The notes under the pieces are model-generated. The model ran no database searches and was not told the DNA's origin. It was given only the letters and a program-made list of their open reading frames with translations. From NCBI RefSeq assembly GCF_006714895.1, contig NZ_VFME01000001.1, forward strand, positions 806,001 through 870,000: 64,000 nt of DNA. The letters run 5' to 3'. Of the stretch, positions 18,433-26,259 are shown piece after piece. This stretch comes from Gramella sp. Hel_I_59. GTDB taxonomy: Bacteria > Bacteroidota > Bacteroidia > Flavobacteriales > Flavobacteriaceae. The position numbers and the translations under genes were made by a program. Numbering within the stretch: the stretch's first letter is position 1; each line of letters begins with the position of its first letter.

Positions 18433-18492
18433 TGGTGATCGTGTAGAAGCGATATTTAAGAAGATGGACTTTATACTTCAGCTTCAAATCAT

Positions 18493-18500
18493 TAAATTTG
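18493..18500 (+). promoter_or_regulatory. Candidate -7 promoter box for ffh
   Basis: TAAATTTG matches the TAnnTTTG consensus, 45 bases before the ffh ATG. CTTT at 18469-18472 sits at about the -33 spacing. Confidence 0.5.
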
Positions 18501-18545
18501 CAATTCGCTGCCAGTCAGCAAGAGAATAAAACCACAGGAAAAATT

Positions 18546-19874
18546 ATGTTTGATAATTTAAGCGATAAGTTAGATAATGCCTTTCACGTCCTAAAGGGAC
18601 ACGGGCAGATCACCGAGATAAATGTTGCGGAAAGCCTTAAAGAGGTTAGACGTGCTTTAGTTGATGCCGATGTTAACTACAAGATTGCCAAGGACTTTAC
18701 CAGTACGGTGAAGGAAAAGGCGATGGGTCAGGATGTACTAAAGACATTGAAACCAGGTCAGTTAATGGTGAAACTCGTAAAAGACGAGTTGACCCAATTA
18801 ATGGGAGGTGAAGCTGAAGGAATTAATTTAAGTGGCGATCCATCTATTATCCTTATGTCTGGTTTGCAGGGTAGTGGTAAGACCACTTTCTCCGGCAAAC
18901 TCGCAAATTTCCTGAAAAATAAAAAAACGAAGAAACCTCTATTGGTAGCCTGTGATGTTTATCGTCCGGCGGCAATTAATCAGCTACACGTTGTTGGAGA
19001 ACAGGTTGGAGTTGAGGTATTTTCAGATGAAGGGAATCAGGATCCGGTGGCGATCTCTAAAGCGGCAATTGCATATGCTAAAGAGAATGGTCATAATGTA
19101 GTGATCATCGATACCGCGGGTCGACTTGCTGTAGATGAAGCGATGATGACCGAGATCTCCAATATTCACAAAGCGATCCAGCCTCAGGAAACATTATTCG
19201 TAGTGGATTCCATGACGGGTCAGGATGCGGTGAATACGGCCAAAACATTTAACGAGCGCCTTAATTTCGATGGCGTTATCCTTACCAAACTTGATGGTGA
19301 TACGCGTGGTGGTGCAGCGATTTCAATTAAATCTGTTGTAAACAAACCAATTAAGTTTATTGGTACGGGTGAGAAAATGGATGCGATCGATATATTCTAT
19401 CCATCGCGTATGGCAGACAGGATCCTTGGAATGGGGGATGTTGTTTCGCTTGTGGAAAGAGCTCAGGAGCAATATGATGAAGAAGAAGCTAGAAAACTTC
19501 AGAAGAAAATTGCTAAAAATAAATTCGGTTTTGATGATTTCCTGAATCAACTTCAGCAGATCAAAAAAATGGGATCTATGAAAGATCTTTTGGGAATGAT
19601 ACCTGGCGCTGGAAAAATGCTGAAGGATGTAGATATTGATGATGATGCCTTCAAGGGAATTGAAGCGATCATTCACTCGATGACTCCACTGGAAAGAAGT
19701 GAGCCAAAGGTGATTAATGCCAGCCGTAAGAAAAGAATTGCTAAAGGTTCTGGTACAACAGTACAGGAAGTGAATCAATTACTTAAGCAATTTAATCAAA
19801 TGGGTAAGATGATGAAGATGATGCAAGGCGGCGGAGGCCGAAAAATGATGCAAATGATGAAGGGAATGAATTAA
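18546..19874 (+). CDS. ffh: Signal recognition particle protein Ffh
   Basis: A 442-residue SRP54 homologue that binds signal sequences of nascent membrane proteins and delivers ribosomes to FtsY. It has an N domain (MFDNLSDKLDNAF), a GTPase domain with GLQGSGKTT, DTAGR and TKLDGD, and a methionine-rich M domain ending in MMKMMQGGGGRKMMQ. The ATG of MFDNL fits the family start; the in-frame upstream extension does not. Its stop codon lies inside the loop of its own terminator. Confidence 0.97.
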   Translation: MFDNLSDKLDNAFHVLKGHGQITEINVAESLKEVRRALVDADVNYKIAKDFTSTVKEKAMGQDVLKTLKPGQLMVKLVKDELTQLMGGEAEGINLSGDPSIILMSGLQGSGKTTFSGKLANFLKNKKTKKPLLVACDVYRPAAINQLHVVGEQVGVEVFSDEGNQDPVAISKAAIAYAKENGHNVVIIDTAGRLAVDEAMMTEISNIHKAIQPQETLFVVDSMTGQDAVNTAKTFNERLNFDGVILTKLDGDTRGGAAISIKSVVNKPIKFIGTGEKMDAIDIFYPSRMADRILGMGDVVSLVERAQEQYDEEEARKLQKKIAKNKFGFDDFLNQLQQIKKMGSMKDLLGMIPGAGKMLKDVDIDDDAFKGIEAIIHSMTPLERSEPKVINASRKKRIAKGSGTTVQEVNQLLKQFNQMGKMMKMMQGGGGRKMMQMMKGMN

Positions 19875-19886
19875 TTCCCTTTTTTT
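19860..19886 (+). terminator. Terminator overlapping the ffh stop codon
   Basis: AGGGAAT (19861-19867) pairs with ATTCCCT (19874-19880), followed by seven T. The ffh TAA lies at the loop and the start of the 3' arm. Confidence 0.8.
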
Positions 19887-19910
19887 AATACAACGCAAAC
19901 ACAACACACA

Positions 19911-20816
19911 ATGACAATACTCGATGGTAAACAGGTTAGTAGCGATATCAAAAATGAAATCGCTGCTGAAGTTACCAAGCTAAAATCTCGTGGAGAGAAA
20001 GTACCTCATCTTGCTGCGATCATCGTAGGAAAGGATGGAGCAAGTTTAACTTATGTGAACAGTAAAGTAAAGGCCTGTGAAAGAGTTGGGTTTCAATCTT
20101 CACTTTACAGAATGCCGCATACTGTAAGCGAGATCGAGCTACTGGATAAAATTCAGGAACTTAACGAGAATGATGATATTGACGGATTCATCGTTCAGCT
20201 TCCATTGCCACCACAAATTGACACACAAAAGGTATTAAATGCAGTTGATCCAGATAAAGACGTGGATGGATTTCATCCTACGAACTTCGGAAAAATGGCA
20301 CTGGATATGACCACCTTTATTCCTGCAACTCCATTTGGAATACTGGAACTTCTGGAACGTTATGACATTCCTACTAAAGGGAAGCATACGGTGGTGATAG
20401 GAAGAAGTTATATTGTGGGAAGACCTATGAGTATCCTAATGGGGCGTAGTGGTTTTCCTGGGAATTCCACGGTTACCCTAACTCATGAGTTTACAAAGAA
20501 TATTACGCAGGTAACTTCTCAGGCAGATATCGTTATTATAGCAGTAGGGATTCCAGATTTTCTCAAAGCTGAAATGATCAAAGACGATGCTGTTATTATT
20601 GATGTTGGAATTACCAGAGTACCAGACAACAATACAGAAAAAGGTTATGTCATCAAGGGAGATGTAGATTTTGAAAACGTGAGCAAAAGGGCTTCATATA
20701 TTACACCGGTTCCTGGTGGAGTAGGGCCTATGACGGTTTCGATGTTACTTAAAAATACACTTCTTGCAAGGGAGAGACATAAAAAAAGAGCAGATATTAA
20801 GTTGTTAGAACGATAA
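19911..20816 (+). CDS. folD: Bifunctional methylenetetrahydrofolate dehydrogenase/cyclohydrolase
   Basis: A 301-residue FolD. It interconverts 5,10-methylene-THF, 5,10-methenyl-THF and 10-formyl-THF for purine and formyl-Met synthesis. Family segments YVNSKVKACERVG (catalytic Tyr and Lys), VQLPLPPQID, DVDGFHPTNFG and the NADP-binding VVIGRSYIVGRPM are present, with PVPGGVGPMTV at the end. It starts 36 bases after ffh, beyond the ffh terminator, and ends at a bidirectional terminator. Confidence 0.97.
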   Translation: MTILDGKQVSSDIKNEIAAEVTKLKSRGEKVPHLAAIIVGKDGASLTYVNSKVKACERVGFQSSLYRMPHTVSEIELLDKIQELNENDDIDGFIVQLPLPPQIDTQKVLNAVDPDKDVDGFHPTNFGKMALDMTTFIPATPFGILELLERYDIPTKGKHTVVIGRSYIVGRPMSILMGRSGFPGNSTVTLTHEFTKNITQVTSQADIVIIAVGIPDFLKAEMIKDDAVIIDVGITRVPDNNTEKGYVIKGDVDFENVSKRASYITPVPGGVGPMTVSMLLKNTLLARERHKKRADIKLLER

Positions 20817-20849
20817 AAAAAAGAGGGAATTTAATTCCCTCTTTTTTTT
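20815..20849. terminator. Bidirectional terminator between folD and the DUF1232 gene
   Basis: An A-run and GAGGGAAT pair with ATTCCCTC and a T-run. Both strands have a U-tract after the stem, so it can end folD and the convergent minus-strand operon. Confidence 0.9.
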
Positions 20850-21247
20850 TATGCTTCCTTCTCAATTTTCCAGTCGAGATAATTATGAAGATCAGATTCT
20901 ATAAATCTCAATCCAAAAGTAAAGATTGCCATGTCATCAATGTATCCCAGACCTGGAATAAAATCTGGTATAATATCCAGTGGATTTAAAATATAAAGAA
21001 AGGAGAATGCAACAGTGGCAATGGTGAACCAGGGCACTTTACTATAAACTCCTTTTCTATAATCTTTCAGCATCCCATACATTAGCTTGGCAAGCTCGCT
21101 ATATTTCTGTAGCAACCCGGAATTGTTGATCTTATCATCAACTTTATCCTGGCTATCCATGGCGATACTTACATCATTGTCGTCGATTTTTGTTACTTCA
21201 GTTTTAAAGTAATCCTCATCTATTTTTTTCTTTAGGTTTCCAAACAT
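20849..21247 (-). CDS. DUF1232 (YkvA-like) membrane protein
   Basis: A 132-residue protein with a charged N-terminal half and a C-terminal DUF1232 core (FLYILNPLDIIPDFIPGLG followed by YIDDMAIFTFGL). The core forms a hydrophobic hairpin that probably inserts in the inner membrane. Family function is unknown. It is the last gene of a minus-strand set with the AI-2E family permease, 15 bases downstream of it. Confidence 0.85.
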   Translation of the reverse strand: MFGNLKKKIDEDYFKTEVTKIDDNDVSIAMDSQDKVDDKINNSGLLQKYSELAKLMYGMLKDYRKGVYSKVPWFTIATVAFSFLYILNPLDIIPDFIPGLGYIDDMAIFTFGLRFIESDLHNYLDWKIEKEA

Positions 21248-21262
21248 AGTTTTTTCTTTTAG

Positions 21263-22282
21263 TTATAATCGGTGGTGAGCATTTCCATACTCTTTCTTGT
21301 AGATCTTCAGAATTAATAAAAACAAGGATACCAATAACGGTCCAAATATCAATCCTATAAATCCGAATAACGGTACTCCTACGATCACCCCGAAAAGCGT
21401 GATCAATGGATGAACACTCGCCAGTTTTTCAAGTACATAAAGTCGTATAATATTATCGGTTGAGCCTACCACCACAAGTCCGTAAATAAGCAGAGCTATT
21501 GCCTGGAAGTCATTTCCCTGTGCGAATAAGAGAATGACTGCGGGCAGAACTCCAATGGCTGTTCCTATAAAGGGTATCATAGAACCTATTGCTGTAATCA
21601 CGAACCAGAAAAAAGGATCTGGAACTCCAAATATCAAGTAACCTATCAGTGCGATCACACCCTGAACGACTGCTACCAATGGAATTCCCAAAGCGTTACT
21701 TCTAACCAATTGATCACTTTCATCGCCAATCACTCGAATATTATCCTTTCCTAATGGAATATAATCGATCAGGGAATGTCGCATTGATTTCTGATTCATT
21801 AGCATATAATACAGCATGAAATACATGATCCCAATCGCAATGAAGGCATCAAATGTTCCACCGGCAAGATTCTGAAGATTAGACGAGAGCCATCCGGTAA
21901 TTGCTGAAGTATCTATACTTTCGCTAATGTTATAACCTATGTATTCTTCGGCTATATATAATTGATCTTTTAGAGCACTTAGTACCCGTTCGGAATTTGC
22001 AACGGCTTTTCCTATTTTACTGGTAAGCATAATCGCAATTAGGGTTACCGGTACCAGGATGCCAATAATACTTCCGGTCATTAAAAGTGTAGCTGCTAAA
22101 GCTGGTTTCCATCCTCGGTGGACCAATTTCTTTTGCCAACCTTTCATAAGTACATAAAGCGTAACCGCACCCAGAACCCCAGAGAGGTAAGGAATGACCT
22201 CCTTGAAGATCAATACTGAAAGGAACAGTATCAATAGTAATACAAAAATTTGCCGTACGAGTGACGGTTTCAGTTTATCCAT
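21263..22282 (-). CDS. AI-2E family transporter (PerM/YdiK-like)
   Basis: A 339-residue inner-membrane protein with about eight hydrophobic segments in the AI-2E family layout: two N-terminal pairs, a soluble middle (about 85-145), then a C-terminal block with FVITAIGSMIPFIGTAIGV and FGFIGLIFGPLLVSLF. Members have been linked to autoinducer-2 export or sodium/proton exchange; which applies here cannot be told. It follows the VOC gene by 28 bases. Confidence 0.85.
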   Translation of the reverse strand: MDKLKPSLVRQIFVLLLILFLSVLIFKEVIPYLSGVLGAVTLYVLMKGWQKKLVHRGWKPALAATLLMTGSIIGILVPVTLIAIMLTSKIGKAVANSERVLSALKDQLYIAEEYIGYNISESIDTSAITGWLSSNLQNLAGGTFDAFIAIGIMYFMLYYMLMNQKSMRHSLIDYIPLGKDNIRVIGDESDQLVRSNALGIPLVAVVQGVIALIGYLIFGVPDPFFWFVITAIGSMIPFIGTAIGVLPAVILLFAQGNDFQAIALLIYGLVVVGSTDNIIRLYVLEKLASVHPLITLFGVIVGVPLFGFIGLIFGPLLVSLFLLILKIYKKEYGNAHHRL

Positions 22283-22310
22283 TTGGTTGGTTGGTGATGA
22301 ATAAAGGTTA

Positions 22311-22733
22311 TTAACTTGCGAACAACTGACTCATATCCTTAAATGCTTTGAACTCCAATGCATTTCCGCAGGGATCTTTAAAAAACATGGTGGCCTGTTC
22401 GCCTGGTTTGCCTTCGAACCTGATATAAGGCTCTATGACAAAATCAACATTTTTTCGTTTTAAGAGACCAGCAAATTCATGAAAAACGTCCCATTGTAAT
22501 ACTACCCCAAAATGAGGAACTGGAACATCCTTCCCATCTACAGGATTGGAAGTTGAGCTGGCAGTTTCCTGTGGGTCCTGATAATGTATTACCAGCTGGT
22601 GTCCAAAAAAATTGAAATCCACCCAGTGATCACTACTACGGCCTTCACCACAACCTAAAGTTTCTTTGTAAAATTTTCTACAGGACTCCAGATCAGATAC
22701 TGGGATCGCTAAATGAAATGGCTGTACTTTCAT
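22311..22733 (-). CDS. VOC superfamily (glyoxalase/bleomycin-resistance fold) protein
   Basis: A 140-residue protein with the paired beta-alpha-beta-beta-beta modules of the vicinal oxygen chelate fold. Likely metal ligands are His8 in [10 protein letters not shown], the His in [10 protein letters not shown], and the Glu in NALEFKAF. The long middle loop and the pattern [19 protein letters not shown] resemble uncharacterised dioxygenase- or lyase-like VOC proteins. The substrate is unknown. It precedes the AI-2E family gene on the minus strand. Confidence 0.8.
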   Translation of the reverse strand: MKVQPFHLAIPVSDLESCRKFYKETLGCGEGRSSDHWVDFNFFGHQLVIHYQDPQETASSTSNPVDGKDVPVPHFGVVLQWDVFHEFAGLLKRKNVDFVIEPYIRFEGKPGEQATMFFKDPCGNALEFKAFKDMSQLFAS

Positions 22734-22755
22734 AAAATTAAGATTGGTTGGTTCA

Positions 22756-22784
22756 AGATCATGAACGCAAAAGGTTCATGATCT
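22756..22784. repeat. Perfect 11-bp inverted repeat between rluF and the VOC gene
   Basis: AGATCATGAAC and its exact complement flank a 7-base loop. There is no T-run on either side, so it is not a normal terminator. It could be a protein-binding palindrome or an RNA processing hairpin just before the VOC start. Confidence 0.6.
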
Positions 22785-22835
22785 AAAATTAAGAAGAACT
22801 ACCAATATTAATACATGAAACAGCCTAATTCTGTG

Positions 22836-23627
22836 TTAAGATTTGGAGATTCTGGGACGTTTTTTCTTCTCGGTTTGACTATCGTCAAGTACAGAGCCCT
22901 CTTCGGTTTTAGTAGATTCGCCAGTGAGTCCGTTAATAGTTTCAAGCTCTTCCCTCGTAAGATCACGCCATTCACCTACCGGAATATCCAGGGAAACGTT
23001 CATGATGCGGACCCTTTTTAAAGAGGTCACTTCGTAGTCTAAATATTCACACATTCTACGAATCTGTCTGTTTAATCCCTGTGTTAGAATGATCTTAAAA
23101 GTATGTTTGCCAAGTTTTTCCACTTCGCATTCACGAGTTACCGTATCCAGAATAGGTATGCCTGAAGACATTTTCTTTATAAAATCTGATGTAACCGGTT
23201 TGTTGACAGAAACTACATATTCTTTCTCGTGATTGTTTCGTGCTCGCAAGATCTTATTCACGATATCACCGTCATTTGTAAGGAAGATAAGACCTTCACT
23301 AGGTTTATCTAACCGGCCGATAGGGAATATTCGTTTTGGATAATTAATGTAGTCAACAATATTGTCTTTTTCGACTCTTGTATCTGTAGTACAAACGATT
23401 CCTACGGGTTTATTAAAAGCGATATAGACATTAGGTTCTTTTAGTTCGGCTTTGGAAACAGGTTCTCCATTTACTTTTACCACATCGCCCGGTTTTACTT
23501 TAGTTCCCATTTCTGGAACTACGTCATTTATCGTGATGCGACCCTGGTCAATTAATTTGTCTGCCTCTCTACGGGAACAATATCCTAACTGACTCAAATA
23601 CTTATTAATTCGAACTTCTTCTGCCAT
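22836..23627 (-). CDS. rluF: 23S rRNA pseudouridine synthase RluF-like
   Basis: A 263-residue RsuA/RluB/RluF family enzyme that isomerises uridine to pseudouridine in rRNA. It has an N-terminal S4 RNA-binding domain ([21 protein letters not shown]) and a catalytic domain with the Asp in [17 protein letters not shown], then [12 protein letters not shown]. RluF is the nearest match by sequence; the exact target base is not shown. The start [10 protein letters not shown] is chosen over an upstream Met because a consensus promoter box lies 4 bases before it, so the mRNA may be leaderless. The C-terminal tail is charged. Confidence 0.85.
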   Translation of the reverse strand: MAEEVRINKYLSQLGYCSRREADKLIDQGRITINDVVPEMGTKVKPGDVVKVNGEPVSKAELKEPNVYIAFNKPVGIVCTTDTRVEKDNIVDYINYPKRIFPIGRLDKPSEGLIFLTNDGDIVNKILRARNNHEKEYVVSVNKPVTSDFIKKMSSGIPILDTVTRECEVEKLGKHTFKIILTQGLNRQIRRMCEYLDYEVTSLKRVRIMNVSLDIPVGEWRDLTREELETINGLTGESTKTEEGSVLDDSQTEKKKRPRISKS

Positions 23628-23631
23628 GTCA

Positions 23632-23639
23632 CAAAGATA
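23632..23639 (-). promoter_or_regulatory. Candidate -7 promoter box abutting the rluF start
   Basis: On the minus strand TATCTTTG is followed by only four bases (TGAC) before the ATG. Transcription would then begin at or within a few bases of the start codon. Confidence 0.55.
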
Positions 23640-23694
23640 ATAGATACAATCGGGACGCCGGAATTTGAAAAAAAATAAAATTTTTAAAACCTCA

Positions 23695-23724
23695 GGCAAC
23701 CTTTCGTAACTTTCTCTCGTCTAT
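23695..23724 (+). promoter_or_regulatory. Candidate ECF-type promoter before the sigma factor gene
   Basis: GGCAACC (23695-23701) and CGTCTAT (23718-23724) resemble the AAC-containing -35 and CGTC -10 boxes of ECF sigma factors, with 17 bases between AAC and CGTC. It lies 22 bases before the sigma factor ATG, so autoregulation is likely. This is inference from general ECF promoter architecture. Confidence 0.5.
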
Positions 23725-23746
23725 ATAAATAGAAGGCCTTTTGAAA

Positions 23747-24310
23747 ATGGTAAAAGTAATACAGCTTTTTAAAAACGAATCCTCTCTCATTAAAAGAGCG
23801 AGTGCAGGTAACAGGGATGCCCAGAAGCAGATCTATGAAAAGCACGCTCCAAAAATGTTAAGTGTTTGCCGGCAGTATATAAAGGATCTGCATCACGCAG
23901 AAGATACAATGCTGAAAGGTTTTATGAAAGTGTTTACTCACCTGGATACTTTTAAGGATGAAGGTAGTTTTGAAGGTTGGATTCGAAAAATTATGGTAAG
24001 AGAAAGCATTAGCTTTTTAAGGCAGTTCAAAGAACTACAGTTTCAGGAAGATGACGAATTTGGTCATGAAGTGGCAAATAATATCAATTCTGAAATGGAC
24101 GTGGCAGACATACAATCGCTTATAGATAGTTTGCCTGAAGGTTATAAGGCGGTATTTGTAATGTATGCCGTAGAAGGGTACAAGCATAGTGAAATTGCTA
24201 AGATGCTTGGAATAACCGAAGGGACCTCAAAATCCCAGCTGTTTAAAGCTCGAAAGATGCTTCAGCAAAAAATTAAATCTAATAATACATCTAGTTATGG
24301 CGCCAATTAA
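23747..24310 (+). CDS. ECF-type RNA polymerase sigma factor
   Basis: A 187-residue sigma-70 family protein of the extracytoplasmic-function type, with region 2 (IYEKHAPKMLSVCRQYIKD to EGWIRKIMVRESISFLRQ) and region 4 (DSLPEGYKAVFVMYAVEGYKHSEIAKML with the helix-turn-helix TEGTSKSQLFKAR). ATG 23747 is taken as start; a TTG two codons upstream is possible. It overlaps the next gene by 14 bases, which couples the two. An ECF-like promoter lies just upstream, suggesting positive autoregulation. Confidence 0.93.
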   Translation: MVKVIQLFKNESSLIKRASAGNRDAQKQIYEKHAPKMLSVCRQYIKDLHHAEDTMLKGFMKVFTHLDTFKDEGSFEGWIRKIMVRESISFLRQFKELQFQEDDEFGHEVANNINSEMDVADIQSLIDSLPEGYKAVFVMYAVEGYKHSEIAKMLGITEGTSKSQLFKARKMLQQKIKSNNTSSYGAN

Positions 24311-25067
24311 ATTTGAAGAACATATCAGGGAAAAACTGGATAGCCGGGAGATCAGTCCATCAGCTGGAAGTTGGGATAAACTTAGTGAACAGTTAGATAA
24401 AAAGGAAAGCTCGGGAAAGAATAATAAATGGTGGATTTCCTCAATAGCTGCAATTTTCGTGCTTGCTCTCTGCGGAATCATCTATCTGAATATGAATAGA
24501 AGTGTGGAAAATACTATAGTGAATACTCCGGAAATTCAGAATCCTTCTGAAAATGCTGCCGATGAATTTGAGAATCCGGTGCAAGTAGCAGAACAGGAAA
24601 AAACTGAAGAATCCCGGACTCAGCCGGAATCAAAACCGGAATATTTACAGAAGGCAGCTTCCGAAGAGATAAGAATTACATCAAACAAAGAAGAGCAGAT
24701 CGCATCAGTTGAAATAGAGGAAATGATTAACAGAGAGCCTATAAAAACTGTAACACCAGCTAGTTTGCAGGAATTAAAAATTTCCGAAGAGGTTAATAAA
24801 GTATTGGCTGAGATCTCCAGGCTTGAATCTCACAAGGGTGATGTAAGCGATACTGAAGTGGAAGCATTGCTCAACAAAGCTATTGCAACTATAGAAAATG
24901 AAAATATGCAGAAATCGAGTGAAATTTCGGCAGATGCTTTACTGGCCGATGTTGAAGCCGAGGTTTACGAATCATTTAAAGAGAAAGTTTTTGAGATTGT
25001 GAAAACGGGCTACCAGAAAGCCGCAGTGGCGGTGTCGAATAAACTTGATCATTCAGAAGAAAAATAA
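24297..25067 (+). CDS. Probable anti-sigma factor, single-pass membrane protein
   Basis: A 256-residue protein with a cytoplasmic N-terminus of about 44 residues (FEEHIREKLDSREISPSAGSWDKL), one membrane helix (about 45-65; WWISSIAAIFVLALCGIIYL) and a long acidic, Glu-rich periplasmic part with helical stretches. No zinc anti-sigma motif is visible. Its position, translational overlap with the sigma gene and topology support an anti-sigma role; this is inference. The next gene, a coiled-coil envelope protein, may share its control. Confidence 0.7.
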   Translation: MAPIKFEEHIREKLDSREISPSAGSWDKLSEQLDKKESSGKNNKWWISSIAAIFVLALCGIIYLNMNRSVENTIVNTPEIQNPSENAADEFENPVQVAEQEKTEESRTQPESKPEYLQKAASEEIRITSNKEEQIASVEIEEMINREPIKTVTPASLQELKISEEVNKVLAEISRLESHKGDVSDTEVEALLNKAIATIENENMQKSSEISADALLADVEAEVYESFKEKVFEIVKTGYQKAAVAVSNKLDHSEEK

Positions 25068-25116
25068 TTATCCCTTTCAGGGTCATTCATCAATCAATAA
25101 CTAAATACCAAACATC

Positions 25117-26145
25117 ATGAAATCACTACTAATTACATTCGCATTATGCATTCTCAGTTTTAGTCCATGTGACGCACAAACTGTCGAGATTACCAGCGGG
25201 AACAAGATCGAAGTTCTAAAGAAACAGCGTGAAAACATTATCAAACAGGAGAAGGAAGAGCTTAAGGCAGAAGTAGAAGCCATCAATGAGCGGCTGGATA
25301 ACGAAGAAATTTCTATGCAGGAAGCTGATGAGCTAAAAGAAGAAGCCGCTAAAAAACATGCGCTGAATATTGAAAATCGTTTAGCTATTCTTGATAATAA
25401 AATCGCGCTTCTGGAAAGAAACGAGGAATCTAAAGTTGAGAGTGACAAAACATTCGTTTTCTCCTGGAAAGATGAGGACGACAAGGAGGATCCCGATTAT
25501 GAGGATAAAAGAACTACTTCAACATTAATGATTGCGGCAGGATTCAATAATGCCTTACTAGATGGGCAATCGCTCAACGATTCAGATTTTAAGATTGGCG
25601 GTAGTCGGTTTTTCGAAATTGGTTGGGTATGGAGAACGAGAGTTTTCGATGAATCTAACTGGTTAAGACTTAAATACGGAGTTTCATTTCAGTTCAACGG
25701 ACTCAAACCTACAGATAATAGATTCCTGGTTGACAATAATGGAATTACAGAATTACAGGAATTTGAATATGACCTGAACAAGTCGAAATTTAGAATGGAT
25801 AACCTGGTCATACCGGTGCATTTTGAATTTGGACCATCAAAGAAAATTGAAAATGACGGGGATTATACATTTTCGACTTATAAAAAGTTCAAAGTTGGTC
25901 TTGGAGGATATACCGGTTTCAGTTTAGGTGAAAGACAGAAACTTAAATATAAAGAGGATGGTGACAGAACCAAAGAAAAATTGAAATCTGATTACAATAC
26001 AAACGATTTTATATATGGATTGAGTGCATATGTAGGATGGGGAAATACCTCGCTCTACGCAAAATATGATCTTAATCCGATCTTTGAAGATCCAAACCCA
26101 GAGTTGAATAATGTCTCTCTTGGAATTCGTTTCGACCTTGATTAA
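25117..26145 (+). CDS. Outer-membrane beta-barrel protein with periplasmic coiled coil
   Basis: A 342-residue protein with a signal peptide (about 1-21, ending PCDAQ), a strongly charged coiled coil (about 30-110; KQEKEELKAEVEAINERLDN), an acidic linker and a C-terminal beta-barrel-like part (GFNNALLDG to VSLGIRFDLD, with alternating aromatic and glycine-rich strands). The ending NVSLGIRFDLD resembles an outer-membrane C-terminal strand. It probably belongs to the sigma/anti-sigma operon as its envelope output or sensor. No exact family recognised. Confidence 0.75.
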   Translation: MKSLLITFALCILSFSPCDAQTVEITSGNKIEVLKKQRENIIKQEKEELKAEVEAINERLDNEEISMQEADELKEEAAKKHALNIENRLAILDNKIALLERNEESKVESDKTFVFSWKDEDDKEDPDYEDKRTTSTLMIAAGFNNALLDGQSLNDSDFKIGGSRFFEIGWVWRTRVFDESNWLRLKYGVSFQFNGLKPTDNRFLVDNNGITELQEFEYDLNKSKFRMDNLVIPVHFEFGPSKKIENDGDYTFSTYKKFKVGLGGYTGFSLGERQKLKYKEDGDRTKEKLKSDYNTNDFIYGLSAYVGWGNTSLYAKYDLNPIFEDPNPELNNVSLGIRFDLD

Positions 26146-26170
26146 TTAGCCAATATAGTTTAGTTTTGCG

Positions 26171-26214
26171 GGGCTTTAAATTTGAGTAATCATTTTTAAA
26201 GCCCTTTCTTTTTT
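26171..26214 (+). terminator. Rho-independent terminator after the sigma-factor operon
   Basis: GGGCTTTAAA (26171-26180) pairs with TTTAAAGCCC (26195-26204), 14-base loop, followed by TTTCTTTTTT. It separates the operon from dnaG. Confidence 0.8.
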
Positions 26215-26259
26215 GAAGCCTTTTCATTTTGTATTTTTCCATTAAATAGTTGTGAAAAT

